A DNA stretch of 64,000 nucleotides from an uncultured Paracoccaceae bacterium (GTDB lineage: Bacteria > Pseudomonadota > Alphaproteobacteria > Rhodobacterales > Rhodobacteraceae): positions 1 to 64,000 of the forward strand of contig CANKZJ010000005.1 in NCBI GenBank assembly GCA_947488605.1, written 5' to 3'. Below the pieces are notes generated by a model. That model was not told the origin of the DNA, searched no databases, and worked only from the letters and a program-made list of their open reading frames with translations. The translations under genes and the position numbers were made by a program. Numbering within the stretch: position 1 is the first letter of the stretch; every line of letters starts with the position of its first letter. Shown here piece after piece: positions 17,247 through 26,254 of this stretch.

Positions 17247-19454
17247 ATGACGAACTCTGAACTCACGGCCCAAGGAAACCTTCAGGCAGATGATCCGCAT
17301 CCGCAGGATGCACCGGCTTTGCCTGACGCCTCCGGGCCAACGGAGGTTGTTGGTCTTGCGACGGATCAAACGGCTGTACCTTTGACCGAGCAGAGCTTGA
17401 TCCTTGCGGTGCAGCATATTCTGGAAATGAACGGTATTGCGTTCTCCGAAGGTGCCGTGCGTGATCTGCCAGAGTTGAATACAGATCAATTTGATCCGAT
17501 GGCCGCCGTGTCCGCGTTGCGCCACGTGAACTTTGACGCCAGCTATGGCGAACAGAAGGTCAAGAAGATCAAACCGGCGCATTGCCCGCTGATAGCTTTC
17601 ACCCAAGACAAAATCGCGGTCGTCATCGAAGACATCGACGAAAAAGGTCAGGCCACTATTCGCAGTTTCGACGGTGAACCGGACATTCGACATATCGCGA
17701 AAGCTGACTTAGCCCGTGAGTTGCTCCCCTATTTCATCTTATCGCGCAAACAGCATGATGCTGCGAAACCCAAAGGTAAGAACGATTGGTTCTGGGGTTC
17801 TTTTGCGCAAAGCAAATGGCTTTATTTTCAGGTGATCACGGCTGCCGCGATTACCAGTTTCCTTGGCCTATCCACGTCGCTTTTCATCATGGTGGTCTAT
17901 GACCGCGTCGTCCCAAACGAAGCAATCGAGTCGCTGATTGCCCTGACAATTGGTGTCCTGATTGCGCTGGGCTTTGATTTTATCATCAAGACATTGCGCG
18001 GCCAGTTTGTGGATCGCGCGGGAAAGCGTGCCGATTTACGGATGTCACGGCTGATCTTTGATAAAATTTTGAACATGCAGTTGGATAAACGCACGCGAAA
18101 ATCTGGCGCGATGGCCAGTATCGTGCGTGAATTCGATACGTTGCGCGAATTCTTCACCTCGGCCACGTTGATCGCTGTTGTCGATCTGCCTTTCATCTTT
18201 TTCTTTATCTGGGTGATCAATCTGATTGCGGGTCCGCTCGCGCTTATTCCCCTGATCGCGGTGCCGATTGTTATCTTTGCAGGTCTGATCATTCAGCCCT
18301 TCTTGGCGCGCATCGCCGAAGGATCGATGCAAAGCAACATGTCCAAGCAGGCCGTCTTGGTTGAAACGCTCAACGGGCTTGAGACGGTGCAGGCAACCGG
18401 ATCAGGACGGCTGATGCGCAGGCGGTTTGAACAAGCGTCTGATGCGCAGTCTGACCTTGGCCTGAAAAACCGCATGCTGTCGCAATTCGCAATAAACTCG
18501 GCCGCGTCCGTACAGCAGTTTGCCCAGATTGCGACGATCTTCTATGGGGTGTTCCTGATCCAGGATGGTACCATCACAATGGGCGCGATGATTGCCGCCG
18601 TGATCTTGGGCGGGCGGACGCTTGCGCCGCTTTCGCAGCTTGCCTCGGCGATGTCGCGCGCGAACGGCGCACTTCAAGCCTACCGGTCTTTGTCGTCCGT
18701 GATGAATGATGACAGTGCCGACGAGGATATGACGCGGTCCCGCCTAAGTCGGCCTCGGCTTGACGGCAACGTTGAGCTTAAGAACCTCAGCTATACGTTC
18801 CCCGGCGCGAATTCCCCGATCATTCGTAACCTGTCACTTAAGATTCCAGCAGGGCAAAAGGTGGCAATCGTCGGGCGCATGGGGTCTGGCAAGTCGACAC
18901 TGGCGCGCTTGATGGCAGGTTTGATTGAACCCTCCGAGGGTGCGGTGATGATCGATGGTGTTGATATTCGGCAGATCGACAAGTCGGACCTGCGCCGCAA
19001 TATCGGTGTGATGCTGCAAGAGACGTGGCTATTCTCGGGGACTGTCAAAGAGAACCTGCAAATGGGGTTCTTTGAGTATGATGACGCGCGGCTTTTGAAT
19101 ATCGCCAAAATTTCCGGTGTGGATGATTTCGTCGGAACGCACCCCGAAGGCTACGATATGCTTTTGAAGGAAAGGGGCGAAGGCTTATCAGGCGGGCAGC
19201 GGCAATCCATTAACCTTGCGCGCACCATGTTGCATGACCCGAACCTCTTGATCCTTGATGAGCCGACGAGTTCGATGGATACAACGACGGAAAAGAACGT
19301 GCTTGCGCGCCTCAAGGCATGGGCCGGCCCGCGCACAATGATCATGATCACGCACCGCAATACGCTGCTGGACCTCGCGGACCGGGTGCTTGTCATTGAT
19401 GAAGGTGGTGTGCTGGCGGATACAACGCCCGAGAAACTCAAGGCCGGACGGTGA
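17247..19454 (+). CDS. Type I secretion ABC exporter with degenerate C39-like N-terminal domain
   Basis: 735 residues in three parts. Residues about 45-165 resemble a C39 peptidase domain, but no Cys stands where the catalytic one should be (LTEQSLILAVQHILEMNG), so it is a C39-like substrate-binding domain as in LapB-type exporters. Residues about 185-455 form the six-helix membrane domain. The C-terminal ATPase has Walker A GRMGSGKST, signature LSGGQRQS, Walker B LLILDEPTSSMD and the H-loop MITHR. Start taken at ATG 17247 after AAGGA, not the in-frame TTG at 17229. Powers export of the RTX adhesin, and possibly of the M10 protease at 49.8 kb. Confidence 0.92.
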   Translation: MTNSELTAQGNLQADDPHPQDAPALPDASGPTEVVGLATDQTAVPLTEQSLILAVQHILEMNGIAFSEGAVRDLPELNTDQFDPMAAVSALRHVNFDASYGEQKVKKIKPAHCPLIAFTQDKIAVVIEDIDEKGQATIRSFDGEPDIRHIAKADLARELLPYFILSRKQHDAAKPKGKNDWFWGSFAQSKWLYFQVITAAAITSFLGLSTSLFIMVVYDRVVPNEAIESLIALTIGVLIALGFDFIIKTLRGQFVDRAGKRADLRMSRLIFDKILNMQLDKRTRKSGAMASIVREFDTLREFFTSATLIAVVDLPFIFFFIWVINLIAGPLALIPLIAVPIVIFAGLIIQPFLARIAEGSMQSNMSKQAVLVETLNGLETVQATGSGRLMRRRFEQASDAQSDLGLKNRMLSQFAINSAASVQQFAQIATIFYGVFLIQDGTITMGAMIAAVILGGRTLAPLSQLASAMSRANGALQAYRSLSSVMNDDSADEDMTRSRLSRPRLDGNVELKNLSYTFPGANSPIIRNLSLKIPAGQKVAIVGRMGSGKSTLARLMAGLIEPSEGAVMIDGVDIRQIDKSDLRRNIGVMLQETWLFSGTVKENLQMGFFEYDDARLLNIAKISGVDDFVGTHPEGYDMLLKERGEGLSGGQRQSINLARTMLHDPNLLILDEPTSSMDTTTEKNVLARLKAWAGPRTMIMITHRNTLLDLADRVLVIDEGGVLADTTPEKLKAGR

Positions 19455-19463
19455 GAAACAAAC

Positions 19464-20768
19464 ATGTCTGAAGTTGATTTCAAAACACTCTCCCGCCAAA
19501 TGGCAGGCCGCGATGGGATCGGAGGATCGGCGATCCTGCTTACGATCATTATCCTGGTTGCTGCTATTTTTTATTGGGCAAGTCAGGCGGAGCTGGACAA
19601 TGTGATCCGTGGCGAAGGCCGGATCGTGTCATCGGTGCAAAACCAACTGGTGCAAGCCGCCGAAGGCGGCGTGATCTTGCGACGCTATGTGTCCGAAAAC
19701 ACGACCGTCGAAGAAGGTGAGATCCTGTTCGAGATTGATCCGGTCGACGCCAGCAGTGAATTCAACCGGCTCAGCCAGCGCCTGACAGCGCTCGACATCA
19801 AAGAACTGCGTTTGCGGTCCGAAATTACCAGTGAGGAGTTTCGACTTCCAACTGAACTGAATGCACTATCGCCATTGGTGGCTTTGACAGAGCAAAGCTT
19901 GTTCGCTGCGCGCAAGGCGGAGCTTTCTGGCATGCTGGCGGTTCTTGAGCAGCGTCTGCAACAGCGCCAGCAAGACCTGCGCGCGTCTGAGGCACTGGTC
20001 GGCACCGCGGAACGCACGGTTGCGCTGCTTGAAGAAGAAATCGAAGTTGTGGCCCCTTTGGTGCGCGAAAACATCGCCCCTGCGACGCGGCTTTTGGAAC
20101 TACAGCGGCAGCTTGAACAAATCCGCGGTGAAGGCGAAGCGGCAGCCGTCGGTATCCTGCGGGCCCGCTCTGGTATTAGTGAGCTAGAGACCGAGATCGC
20201 CAACGCGACGGCCAGTTACACGCTGAATTCAATGGACGAACTGAACGCTGTGGTCGCCGAACAAAGCGAGCTGCGCACGACTTTGCCGCGACTGGAGGAG
20301 CGCGTCAGCCGGACGGTGATCCGCGCGCCGATGGAGGGGATCGTCAATCAGCTGAACTTCCGCACGCCGGGAGGTTTTGTGAACACCGGTGATGTGGTGC
20401 TGGAACTGGTCCCAACCGGCGAGGCATTGGTGATTGAGGCGCAAATTCAGCCCAAAGATATCTCGAATATTCTGACCGATGATGCCGTGCGCATCCGCCT
20501 GTCGGCCTACGATTCATCAAAATTCGGCACCGTCGACGGGCGCGTCCTGCGGATCAGCCCCGATGCGGTGGTGGATGAGACACGCGGCGGCGCAAGTTAT
20601 TACACCATCGATGTGGCGATTGAGGGAGAGTTGCTGGTGGACGAGGTCCCGGTGACATTCATCCCCGGCATGACTGCGACGGTGGATGTGTTGTCAGGCA
20701 AACGGACGGTGCTGGAATACATCTGGCAACCGATCGCGAAAGTGCAGGAACTGGCGCTGCGGGATTAA
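19464..20768 (+). CDS. HlyD-family periplasmic adaptor of the type I secretion system
   Basis: 434 residues: a single inner-membrane helix (AILLTIIILVAAIFYWAS, about 24-41), a split lipoyl domain (EGGVILRRYVSENTTVEEG and RAPMEGIVNQLNFRTPGGFV), a long coiled-coil hairpin between them (about 110-270) and a C-terminal beta-barrel ending in the family motif FIPGMTATVDVLSGKRTVLEYIWQP, cited here in parts. It links the ABC exporter with the TolC-like lipoprotein. It follows the ABC gene by nine bases and ends the secretion operon; a palindromic repeat lies just after it. Confidence 0.93.
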   Translation: MSEVDFKTLSRQMAGRDGIGGSAILLTIIILVAAIFYWASQAELDNVIRGEGRIVSSVQNQLVQAAEGGVILRRYVSENTTVEEGEILFEIDPVDASSEFNRLSQRLTALDIKELRLRSEITSEEFRLPTELNALSPLVALTEQSLFAARKAELSGMLAVLEQRLQQRQQDLRASEALVGTAERTVALLEEEIEVVAPLVRENIAPATRLLELQRQLEQIRGEGEAAAVGILRARSGISELETEIANATASYTLNSMDELNAVVAEQSELRTTLPRLEERVSRTVIRAPMEGIVNQLNFRTPGGFVNTGDVVLELVPTGEALVIEAQIQPKDISNILTDDAVRIRLSAYDSSKFGTVDGRVLRISPDAVVDETRGGASYYTIDVAIEGELLVDEVPVTFIPGMTATVDVLSGKRTVLEYIWQPIAKVQELALRD

Positions 20769-20777
20769 AGAGCGGTC

Positions 20778-20823
20778 ACGTCGGGGAGAGCTCTGACCTA
20801 CGTAGGCCGGGGTTCTCCCCGGC
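20778..20823. repeat. Palindromic repeat, copy A
   Basis: A 46-base two-hairpin element: an imperfect GTCGGGG...CTCTGAC arm, CTACGTAGG centre, then CCGGGGTTCTCCCCGG. It is nearly identical to copy D (31822-31867). Confidence 0.8.
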
Positions 20824-20848
20824 GATCCAACACTTGCCCCAAACGAAA

Positions 20849-20983
20849 GGGCCAGCGACGGCCCGTGGGTTGGCATCGGCCACGTCGCTGTCGCGCAATT
20901 TATGCTAGCCACCCATGCCGTAACATCGCGATGCGCGTGACGCTAGCAAAGCGCCAGCCCGCCGGACGGGCCGTCGCTGGCCC
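20849..20983. repeat. Inverted-repeat element of 135 bases
   Basis: GGGCCAGCGACGGCCCG (20849-20865) is repeated inverted as CGGGCCGTCGCTGGCCC (20967-20983). Inside, TGCTAGC and GCTAGCA form a second inverted pair. No ORF. It could be a MITE-like remnant or a large RNA hairpin. Confidence 0.6.
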
Positions 20984-21027
20984 GGTGGTTGCGGCTTGAT
21001 TTTGGACCTACTTCAGTTTGCGAATGA

Positions 21028-21882
21028 TTATGATAGGCGGATGACGGTGGCTCCGCGTTCCTTAAGTTTATCAAGCGAGGGCTTGAGAATGTCTACTTTC
21101 GGGGAGACAAACACCAAATCTCCGGGACGAACTACTCGAATTAGTTTACCTTCAGTCTCTCTTTTCTGACCGTCAGCTTCGGCGAAAAGATAGTTTTGAC
21201 GAATTGAGCGCATCACATCTGGCAGCTCTTCGTGATGCGTTTTTATGAAGCCAAAAGTTCGACCTTGGCGACCATCTTGAGACAATCTAGTATGTAAAAG
21301 GGATTCCCAATTAGCATTTACTTGTGCCACAACGTCACTGAGTTGGTTTGGAGATCCATGAGGGTCAACCGGAGAAGCATCGTCAAGCGCGCCTATGCTG
21401 TCGTAAAACTCTTCGCGCACTTGGCCAATCTTAGATTGTAGTTCTTCTCTGACATCATCATCTAGGCTCTTCGCCTCCTGATCTAACTGAGCTCCTTCCA
21501 AAAGTGCTCGCTCCACGATGTGTCGTTGCTTGTCTCTCTCTGCAAGAAGTTCGCCTTTCTTACTTGCCAATTGGTGAGCTAGATCAATTTCCCTGAGCCT
21601 GCGTTTTGCCGTCGGCTCTTGCGCCCACCAAGAACCAAAATTCGAGACATATGGCGCTAACAATGCGACGGCAACCCCCAGTAGAACTGGTAGGGCAAAC
21701 AGGGAGGCATAACTTGCTGTTTCATCAAAGTAGCTAAACTTCTCCAGAACACTCACATCTGCAAAGAACAGAAAGTACAGGGGTTTCCAATTCAAGAATA
21801 TGAATGAAACAAGTATGTATCCCCAAAATGGTGATCGTAGCCGCTGGGAAATCGAGTCATATATATCTCTGAATAGGTCCAA
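21028..21882 (-). CDS. Two-helix membrane protein with cytoplasmic coiled coil, function unknown
   Basis: On the opposite strand to all its neighbours. From TTG 21882 it gives 284 residues: a short amphipathic start (LDLFRDIYDSISQRLRSPFW), two transmembrane helices (GYILVSFIFLNWKPLYFLFF and ASLFALPVLLGVAVALLAPY), a Glu/Lys/Gln-rich coiled coil (about 115-190) and a C-terminal domain ending VVRPGDLVFVSPKVDILKPS. The frame is open up to a GTG at 22050, but that extension has poor composition and runs into the putative rplB promoter. RSPFWGY...NWKPLYFLFF is a pattern I associate with unassigned proteins in variable genomic islands. Codon use is more AT-rich than in neighbours, suggesting transfer. 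Confidence 0.6.
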   Translation of the reverse strand: MDLFRDIYDSISQRLRSPFWGYILVSFIFLNWKPLYFLFFADVSVLEKFSYFDETASYASLFALPVLLGVAVALLAPYVSNFGSWWAQEPTAKRRLREIDLAHQLASKKGELLAERDKQRHIVERALLEGAQLDQEAKSLDDDVREELQSKIGQVREEFYDSIGALDDASPVDPHGSPNQLSDVVAQVNANWESLLHTRLSQDGRQGRTFGFIKTHHEELPDVMRSIRQNYLFAEADGQKRETEGKLIRVVRPGDLVFVSPKVDILKPSLDKLKERGATVIRLS

Positions 21883-22043
21883 TGAGTAGCTTTCAAATTG
21901 TGGTTGATCGACAATGGGTCTGGTTCTCCTTTTAGTAAAACACGATAGAACGCTGTCAACAACGTATCGGTCAGCGCTCCTACTTGCTCGATTACTGGTA
22001 ACTGGCGCTTCCAGATTGTCTCGATTTGCTTGCTGCGACCCCC

Positions 22044-22072
22044 TTGCCACCCCACCCCCTCCCTGCTACATC
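22044..22072 (+). promoter_or_regulatory. Candidate promoter of the rplB segment
   Basis: TTGCCA (22044-22049), 17-base C-rich spacer, TACATC (22067-22072), no final T. It lies 178 bases before rplB. It would restart transcription after the 17-kb insertion. Confidence 0.55.
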
Positions 22073-22145
22073 CCCGCAATCGCTTGGCCTCGGATTCGTT
22101 CCGGGGTCTTTGTGTTATGCGAAAAGCCGGAGGAAACTTCGGCCA

Positions 22146-22169
22146 ACGTAGGTCGGGGTTCTCCCCGAC
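22146..22169. repeat. Palindromic repeat, copy B
   Basis: ACGTAG followed by GTCGGGGTTCTCCCCGAC, a perfect 7-bp stem with a TTCT loop, in the rplB leader. Confidence 0.8.
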
Positions 22170-22249
22170 ACATCCAACCGGGCACCTACGGGGGCCTATA
22201 ACATCAGGGTCTCCCCGCGAGGCCCGCCAAGCAAACGGAAGAAGCTAAC

Positions 22250-23092
22250 ATGGCACTCAAGTCGTACAAACCGACGACGCCGGGCCAGCGTGGGCTGGTG
22301 CTGATCGACCGTTCGGAGCTTTGGAAAGGACGTCCTGTTAAGTCTCTCACTGAGGGTCTTACGAAATCGGGCGGCCGGAACAACACCGGACGGATCACTA
22401 TGCGTCGTATTGGTGGGGGCGCAAAGCGTCTTTACCGCATCGTCGATTTCAAGCGCAACAAGCTGGACATGCCAGCCGTTGTCGCACGGATCGAATATGA
22501 CCCGAACCGCACCGCATTTATCGCGCTGATCCAGTACGAAGACGGTACACAGAATTACATCCTTGCCCCACAGCGTTTGGCTGTTGGTGACAAGGTGATC
22601 GCATCTGCCAAGGCTGACATTAAGCCCGGCAACGCAATGCCTTTCTCGGGCATGCCAATCGGTACGATCATTCACAACATCGAAATGAAGCCAGGCAAAG
22701 GCGGCCAGATCGCCCGTGCAGCCGGGACTTACGCCCAGTTCGTTGGTCGTGATGGTGGCTACGCGCAGGTTCGCCTGTCGTCCGGTGAATTGCGCCTGAT
22801 CCGTCAGGAATGCATGGCCACTGTTGGTGCTGTGTCAAACTCTGACCATTCCAACCAGAACTTCGGTAAAGCGGGCCGTATGCGTCATAAGGGCATCCGC
22901 CCAAGTGTCCGCGGTGTTGCCATGAACCCGATCGACCACCCGCACGGTGGTGGTGAAGGCCGGACATCTGGTGGTCGGACGCCTGTGACACCTTGGGGTA
23001 AAGACACCAAGGGCAAGCGCACCCGTAACAAAAACAAAGCATCGCAGCGCCTTATCGTGCGTTCGCGTCATGCCAAGAAAAAGGGTCGTTAA
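22250..23092 (+). CDS. rplB: 50S ribosomal protein L2
   Basis: 280 residues with the L2 hallmarks [17 protein letters not shown] and, near the C terminus, [18 protein letters not shown], which contains the conserved His at the peptidyl transferase region. GGAAGAAG precedes the ATG. First gene after the 17-kb interruption of the S10 operon; starts a new transcription unit by inference from the promoter upstream. Confidence 0.98.
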   Translation: MALKSYKPTTPGQRGLVLIDRSELWKGRPVKSLTEGLTKSGGRNNTGRITMRRIGGGAKRLYRIVDFKRNKLDMPAVVARIEYDPNRTAFIALIQYEDGTQNYILAPQRLAVGDKVIASAKADIKPGNAMPFSGMPIGTIIHNIEMKPGKGGQIARAAGTYAQFVGRDGGYAQVRLSSGELRLIRQECMATVGAVSNSDHSNQNFGKAGRMRHKGIRPSVRGVAMNPIDHPHGGGEGRTSGGRTPVTPWGKDTKGKRTRNKNKASQRLIVRSRHAKKKGR

Positions 23093-23094
23093 TT

Positions 23095-23373
23095 ATGGCT
23101 CGTTCCGTCTGGAAAGGCCCGTTCGTCGACGCCTATGTCTTGAAAAAGGCAGAAGCATCTCGCGAAAGCGGCCGCAACGAAGTGATCAAGATCTGGTCAC
23201 GTCGTTCTACAATCCTGCCTCAGTTCGTTGGCCTCACCTTTGGTGTGTACAACGGCAAGAAGCACATCCCTGTCAACGTCAGTGAAGACATGATCGGTCA
23301 GAAGTTTGGTGAATATTCACCAACACGGACCTACTATGGTCACGCCGCTGACAAAAAAGCGAAGCGGAAATAA
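23095..23373 (+). CDS. rpsS: 30S ribosomal protein S19
   Basis: 92 residues, standard length, with [17 protein letters not shown] and [20 protein letters not shown]. Sits in the 30S head with S13. It starts two bases after rplB; the upstream stop (TAA at 23090-23092) and GGGTCG provide coupling. Confidence 0.97.
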   Translation: MARSVWKGPFVDAYVLKKAEASRESGRNEVIKIWSRRSTILPQFVGLTFGVYNGKKHIPVNVSEDMIGQKFGEYSPTRTYYGHAADKKAKRK

Positions 23374-23376
23374 GCC

Positions 23377-23757
23377 ATGAGCAAGGATAAGAATCCCCGC
23401 CGCGTGGCCGATAACGAAGCAATGGCAAAACTGCGCATGCTTCGCACGTCCCCGCAAAAGCTGAACCTCGTTGCTGGCCTGATCCGCGGCAAGAAAGTCG
23501 AGCAGGCTCTGACTGACCTGACTTTCTCCAAAAAGCGGATTTCGGACGACGTGAAGAAATGTCTTCAGTCGGCCATAGCCAACGCAGAGAACAACCACAA
23601 TTTGGACGTCGACGAATTGGTCGTGGCCGAAGCGTATGTTGGTAAGAACCTGATCATGAAGCGCGGGCGCCCACGGGCACGCGGTCGTTTCGGTAAGATC
23701 ATCAAGCCATTCGCTGAAATCACAATTCTGGTGCGTCAAGTTGAGGAGCAATCATAA
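23377..23757 (+). CDS. rplV: 50S ribosomal protein L22
   Basis: 126 residues; contains [19 protein letters not shown] and the beta-hairpin [15 protein letters not shown] that reaches into the exit tunnel, where macrolide-resistance changes occur in other bacteria. Stop and rpsC start overlap (TAATG). Confidence 0.97.
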   Translation: MSKDKNPRRVADNEAMAKLRMLRTSPQKLNLVAGLIRGKKVEQALTDLTFSKKRISDDVKKCLQSAIANAENNHNLDVDELVVAEAYVGKNLIMKRGRPRARGRFGKIIKPFAEITILVRQVEEQS

Positions 23758-24458
23758 TGGGTAACAAAGTAAACCCAATCGGCATGCGTCTTCAGGTCAA
23801 CCGTACCTGGGATAGCCGCTGGTATGCAGATACCAAAGACTATGGCGACCTTCTGTTGGAAGACCTCAAGATCAAGGCTTTCATCAAGAAAGAATGCGTA
23901 CAGTCCGGCGTCAGCCGCGTGATCATCGAGCGTCCGCACAAAAAGTGCCGGGTCACGATCCACGCAGCCCGTCCCGGTGTGATCATCGGCAAGAAAGGTG
24001 CAGACATCGAAGGTCTGCGTCAGAAACTTGCTGCACTGACTGCATCTGAACTGCACCTGAACATCGTTGAAGTCCGCAAGCCAGAACTTGACGCAGCCTT
24101 GGTTGCCGAAAGCATTGGTCAGCAGCTTGAGCGTCGTGTGTCTTTCCGTCGCGCGATGAAGCGCTCGGTTCAGAACGCAATGCGCATGGGTGCCTTGGGT
24201 ATCCGGGTGAACCTTGCGGGTCGTTTGGGCGGTGCTGAAATTGCCCGTACTGAATGGTACCGCGAAGGTCGCGTCCCGCTGCACACACTGCGCGCCGACA
24301 TCGACTATGCACTGTATGAGGCGATGACGCCTTATGGGATCATCGGCATCAAGGTCTTCATCTACAAAGGTGAGATCATGGAGCACGATCCATCAGCGCA
24401 CGACCGTAAACATGCTGAGCTGCAAGAGGGCGCTGTCCCTCGCGGCCCACGTCGCTAA
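23757..24458 (+). CDS. rpsC: 30S ribosomal protein S3
   Basis: 233 residues. The N-terminal KH domain has the GXXG loop in [16 protein letters not shown]; the C-terminal domain has [20 protein letters not shown] and [16 protein letters not shown]. It lies at the mRNA entry channel and has helicase activity in other bacteria. One-base overlap with rplV. Confidence 0.98.
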   Translation: MGNKVNPIGMRLQVNRTWDSRWYADTKDYGDLLLEDLKIKAFIKKECVQSGVSRVIIERPHKKCRVTIHAARPGVIIGKKGADIEGLRQKLAALTASELHLNIVEVRKPELDAALVAESIGQQLERRVSFRRAMKRSVQNAMRMGALGIRVNLAGRLGGAEIARTEWYREGRVPLHTLRADIDYALYEAMTPYGIIGIKVFIYKGEIMEHDPSAHDRKHAELQEGAVPRGPRR

Positions 24459-24471
24459 GGGAGCAGAATAA

Positions 24472-24885
24472 ATGCTACAGCCAAAGCGTACAAAACACCG
24501 GAAACTGCACAAAGGCCGTATCCGTGGTGAAGCCAAAGGCGGCTCTGATCTGAACTTTGGTACATATGGCCTCAAAGCCATTGAGCCAGAGCGGATCACA
24601 GCCCGTCAAATCGAAGCTGCACGTCGTGCTATGACGCGTCACATGAAGCGTCAGGGCCGTGTCTGGATCCGTATTTTTCCAGACACACCTGTGACATCCA
24701 AGCCCGTCGAGGTGCGTATGGGTAAGGGTAAGGGTTCCATCGATTTTTGGGCATGCAAGGTCAAACCCGGCCGCGTGATGTTCGAAATCGACGGCGTGAA
24801 CGAGACAATCGCACGCGAGGCCCTGCGCCTTGCCGCGATGAAGCTGCCGATCAAAACACGGACGGTTGTTCGCGAAGATTGGTAA
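24472..24885 (+). CDS. rplP: 50S ribosomal protein L16
   Basis: 137 residues: [16 protein letters not shown] start, [20 protein letters not shown] and [16 protein letters not shown], all typical. Preceded by GGGAG. Last gene of the rplB segment. In most bacteria rpmC follows at once; here a palindromic repeat, a strong terminator and 3.4 kb of cargo come first. Confidence 0.97.
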   Translation: MLQPKRTKHRKLHKGRIRGEAKGGSDLNFGTYGLKAIEPERITARQIEAARRAMTRHMKRQGRVWIRIFPDTPVTSKPVEVRMGKGKGSIDFWACKVKPGRVMFEIDGVNETIAREALRLAAMKLPIKTRTVVREDW

Positions 24886-24891
24886 GTGTGA

Positions 24892-24916
24892 GTCGGGGCA
24901 AGCCCCGACCTACGTG
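24892..24916. repeat. Palindromic repeat, copy C
   Basis: GTCGGGGCAAGCCCCGAC followed by CTACGTG. Perfect 7-bp stem, directly after rplP. Confidence 0.8.
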
Positions 24917-24924
24917 AAAATATG

Positions 24925-24958
24925 AAAGCCCCTGCCGAGTGATCGGCGGGGGCTTTTT
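24925..24958 (+). terminator. Terminator after rplP
   Basis: AAAGCCCCTGCCGA (24925-24938), GTGA loop, TCGGCGGGGGCTTT (24943-24956), continuing T run. Strong; ends the rplB-rplP unit. Confidence 0.92.
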
Positions 24959-24986
24959 GTTTGACCAGTCAATGCTATAGATCGAC

Positions 24987-25529
24987 ATGGTTCAGAATTC
25001 TGTTGGATATCACTTTTATTGGAATGGCCCTTTTAGCCAGTGGCAGCACGCAGAGTTCGATTTGGATAATGTCCAGTTTGTAACTGCGGAGCAGGCAATG
25101 ATGCATCAAAAGGCTTTGCTTTTTGGTGATGTGGAAATTGCCGAGGCAATTCTGCTGAGTGCTGACCCCGGGAAACAAAAAGCGCTTGGCCGGCGCGTAA
25201 AGAATTTCGATGAGGGGGTCTGGGATGCACAGAAGTATGAGATTGTGCGAAGGATCAACTATGCCAAGTTTAGTCAGAACAAGGGCCTACGCCGTAAGCT
25301 GTTTCAGACCGGTGAAAAGAAGCTTGTCGAGGCAAGCCCACTCGATACGATTTGGGGTATTGGCTTGGACATAAACACGGCAGAAATAACCGATCCTGCA
25401 CTTTGGCCAGGTCAGAACCTCCTCGGTCAAATTTTGACACAGGTCAGAGACCAGCTGGCCATTGAATGTCCGGATGAAGCTGCACAGGTCGCCACAGACT
25501 CCGAGAATTGGGATGAACAGCGCAGATAA
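24987..25529 (+). CDS. NADAR-family protein (YbiA-like)
   Basis: 180 residues without signal or membrane segment. The NADAR/DUF1768 core is clear: HFYWNGPFSQWQHAEF near the N terminus, TAEQAMMHQKALLFGD (about residues 32-47), KQKALGRRVKNFDEGVWDA and PLDTIWGIGLD. Family members act on ADP-ribose or riboflavin-pathway N-glycosidic bonds, and some remove ADP-ribose from guanine in DNA in toxin-antitoxin pairs. Which applies here cannot be told. It stands alone just after the rplP terminator. No DarT-type toxin is seen beside it, so a housekeeping or repair role is as likely as defence. Confidence 0.85.
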   Translation: MVQNSVGYHFYWNGPFSQWQHAEFDLDNVQFVTAEQAMMHQKALLFGDVEIAEAILLSADPGKQKALGRRVKNFDEGVWDAQKYEIVRRINYAKFSQNKGLRRKLFQTGEKKLVEASPLDTIWGIGLDINTAEITDPALWPGQNLLGQILTQVRDQLAIECPDEAAQVATDSENWDEQRR

Positions 25530-25541
25530 GTTGTGAGTGAC

Positions 25542-25571
25542 TTGCGCCACCTTTCCCCCTCGCGCTACATC
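25542..25571 (+). promoter_or_regulatory. Possible promoter before the peptidoglycan-binding protein
   Basis: TTGCGC (25542-25547), 18-base C-rich spacer, TACATC (25566-25571), 46 bases before the start codon. Same style as the ribosomal promoters. Confidence 0.35.
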
Positions 25572-25617
25572 TCAATACCTTCTATTCTTTTGCTGAAAAA
25601 ACGAAAGGGAACCCATC

Positions 25618-26169
25618 ATGTCTATCCTTAAACGCGGCCTCAAAGGCGCGCCTGTCAAGCGCCTGCAAAAGAAACTCGGTGTTACAGATGACGGCGACTT
25701 TGGTCCGGGCACCGAACGTGCTTTGAAGGAATGGCAAGCGGCAAATGGGCTGGTGGCAGATGGGATCGCGGGTCCTGACACCTTTGCTGCCATTGGCCTG
25801 CCCGAGCTGATTTTGCTGCGCAAAGGATCTCGTGGCGAACAGGTCAAGCAGATGCAGCAAGGCATGGGTATCGATGCTGATGGTATCTTTGGATCCGGCA
25901 CCGAAGCGACGGTTAAGAAGTTCCAAGCATCCTATGGGTTGGCTGAGGACGGTATGGCCGGGCCTTCAACACTGGCAAAGCTTGATGCGTTTGTAGCGGT
26001 TATTACACCTACGGTGATCCAGCAGGCACAAGTGCAGCCTGATGAGGAGCACTTTGAAGCCGAGCCATTGCCCGAAATCAAAGGTGTTGATGTGGTCCAG
26101 ACGGCAGCAGTCGCCAAGTCAGAGCCGCCAAAATCAGCTTGGGGTCGTGTCAAAGGCTGGTTTGGTTAG
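25618..26169 (+). CDS. Protein with two peptidoglycan-binding (PG_binding_1) repeats
   Basis: 183 residues. Two tandem repeats, about residues 4-60 and 66-124, each with the KxLQ...DGxFGPxTExALKxWQ...L.ADGIAGPxT pattern (GDFGPGTERALKEWQ; GIFGSGTEATVKKFQ). The C-terminal 55 residues are Pro/Glu/Val-rich and disordered, ending WGRVKGWFG. No signal peptide is visible, so either it stays in the cytoplasm or uses another route. No catalytic domain is attached, so it is a binding module only. Start ATG 25618 after AAAGGGAA. Confidence 0.8.
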   Translation: MSILKRGLKGAPVKRLQKKLGVTDDGDFGPGTERALKEWQAANGLVADGIAGPDTFAAIGLPELILLRKGSRGEQVKQMQQGMGIDADGIFGSGTEATVKKFQASYGLAEDGMAGPSTLAKLDAFVAVITPTVIQQAQVQPDEEHFEAEPLPEIKGVDVVQTAAVAKSEPPKSAWGRVKGWFG

Positions 26170-26187
26170 TCGGCCTCTGCGATCAAG

Positions 26188-26223
26188 AAGTGCCCCTGCC
26201 CAAGCAAATGGGTGGGGGGACTT
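26188..26223. terminator. Bidirectional hairpin between convergent genes
   Basis: AAGTGCCCCTGCCCA (26188-26202) pairs imperfectly with TGGGTGGGGGGACTT (26209-26223). It lies between the convergent peptidoglycan-binding and DUF1569-like genes; no clear T run. Confidence 0.4.
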
Positions 26224-26254
26224 GGGCGCTGGTGAACGTCGCATTCAGCGTCCG

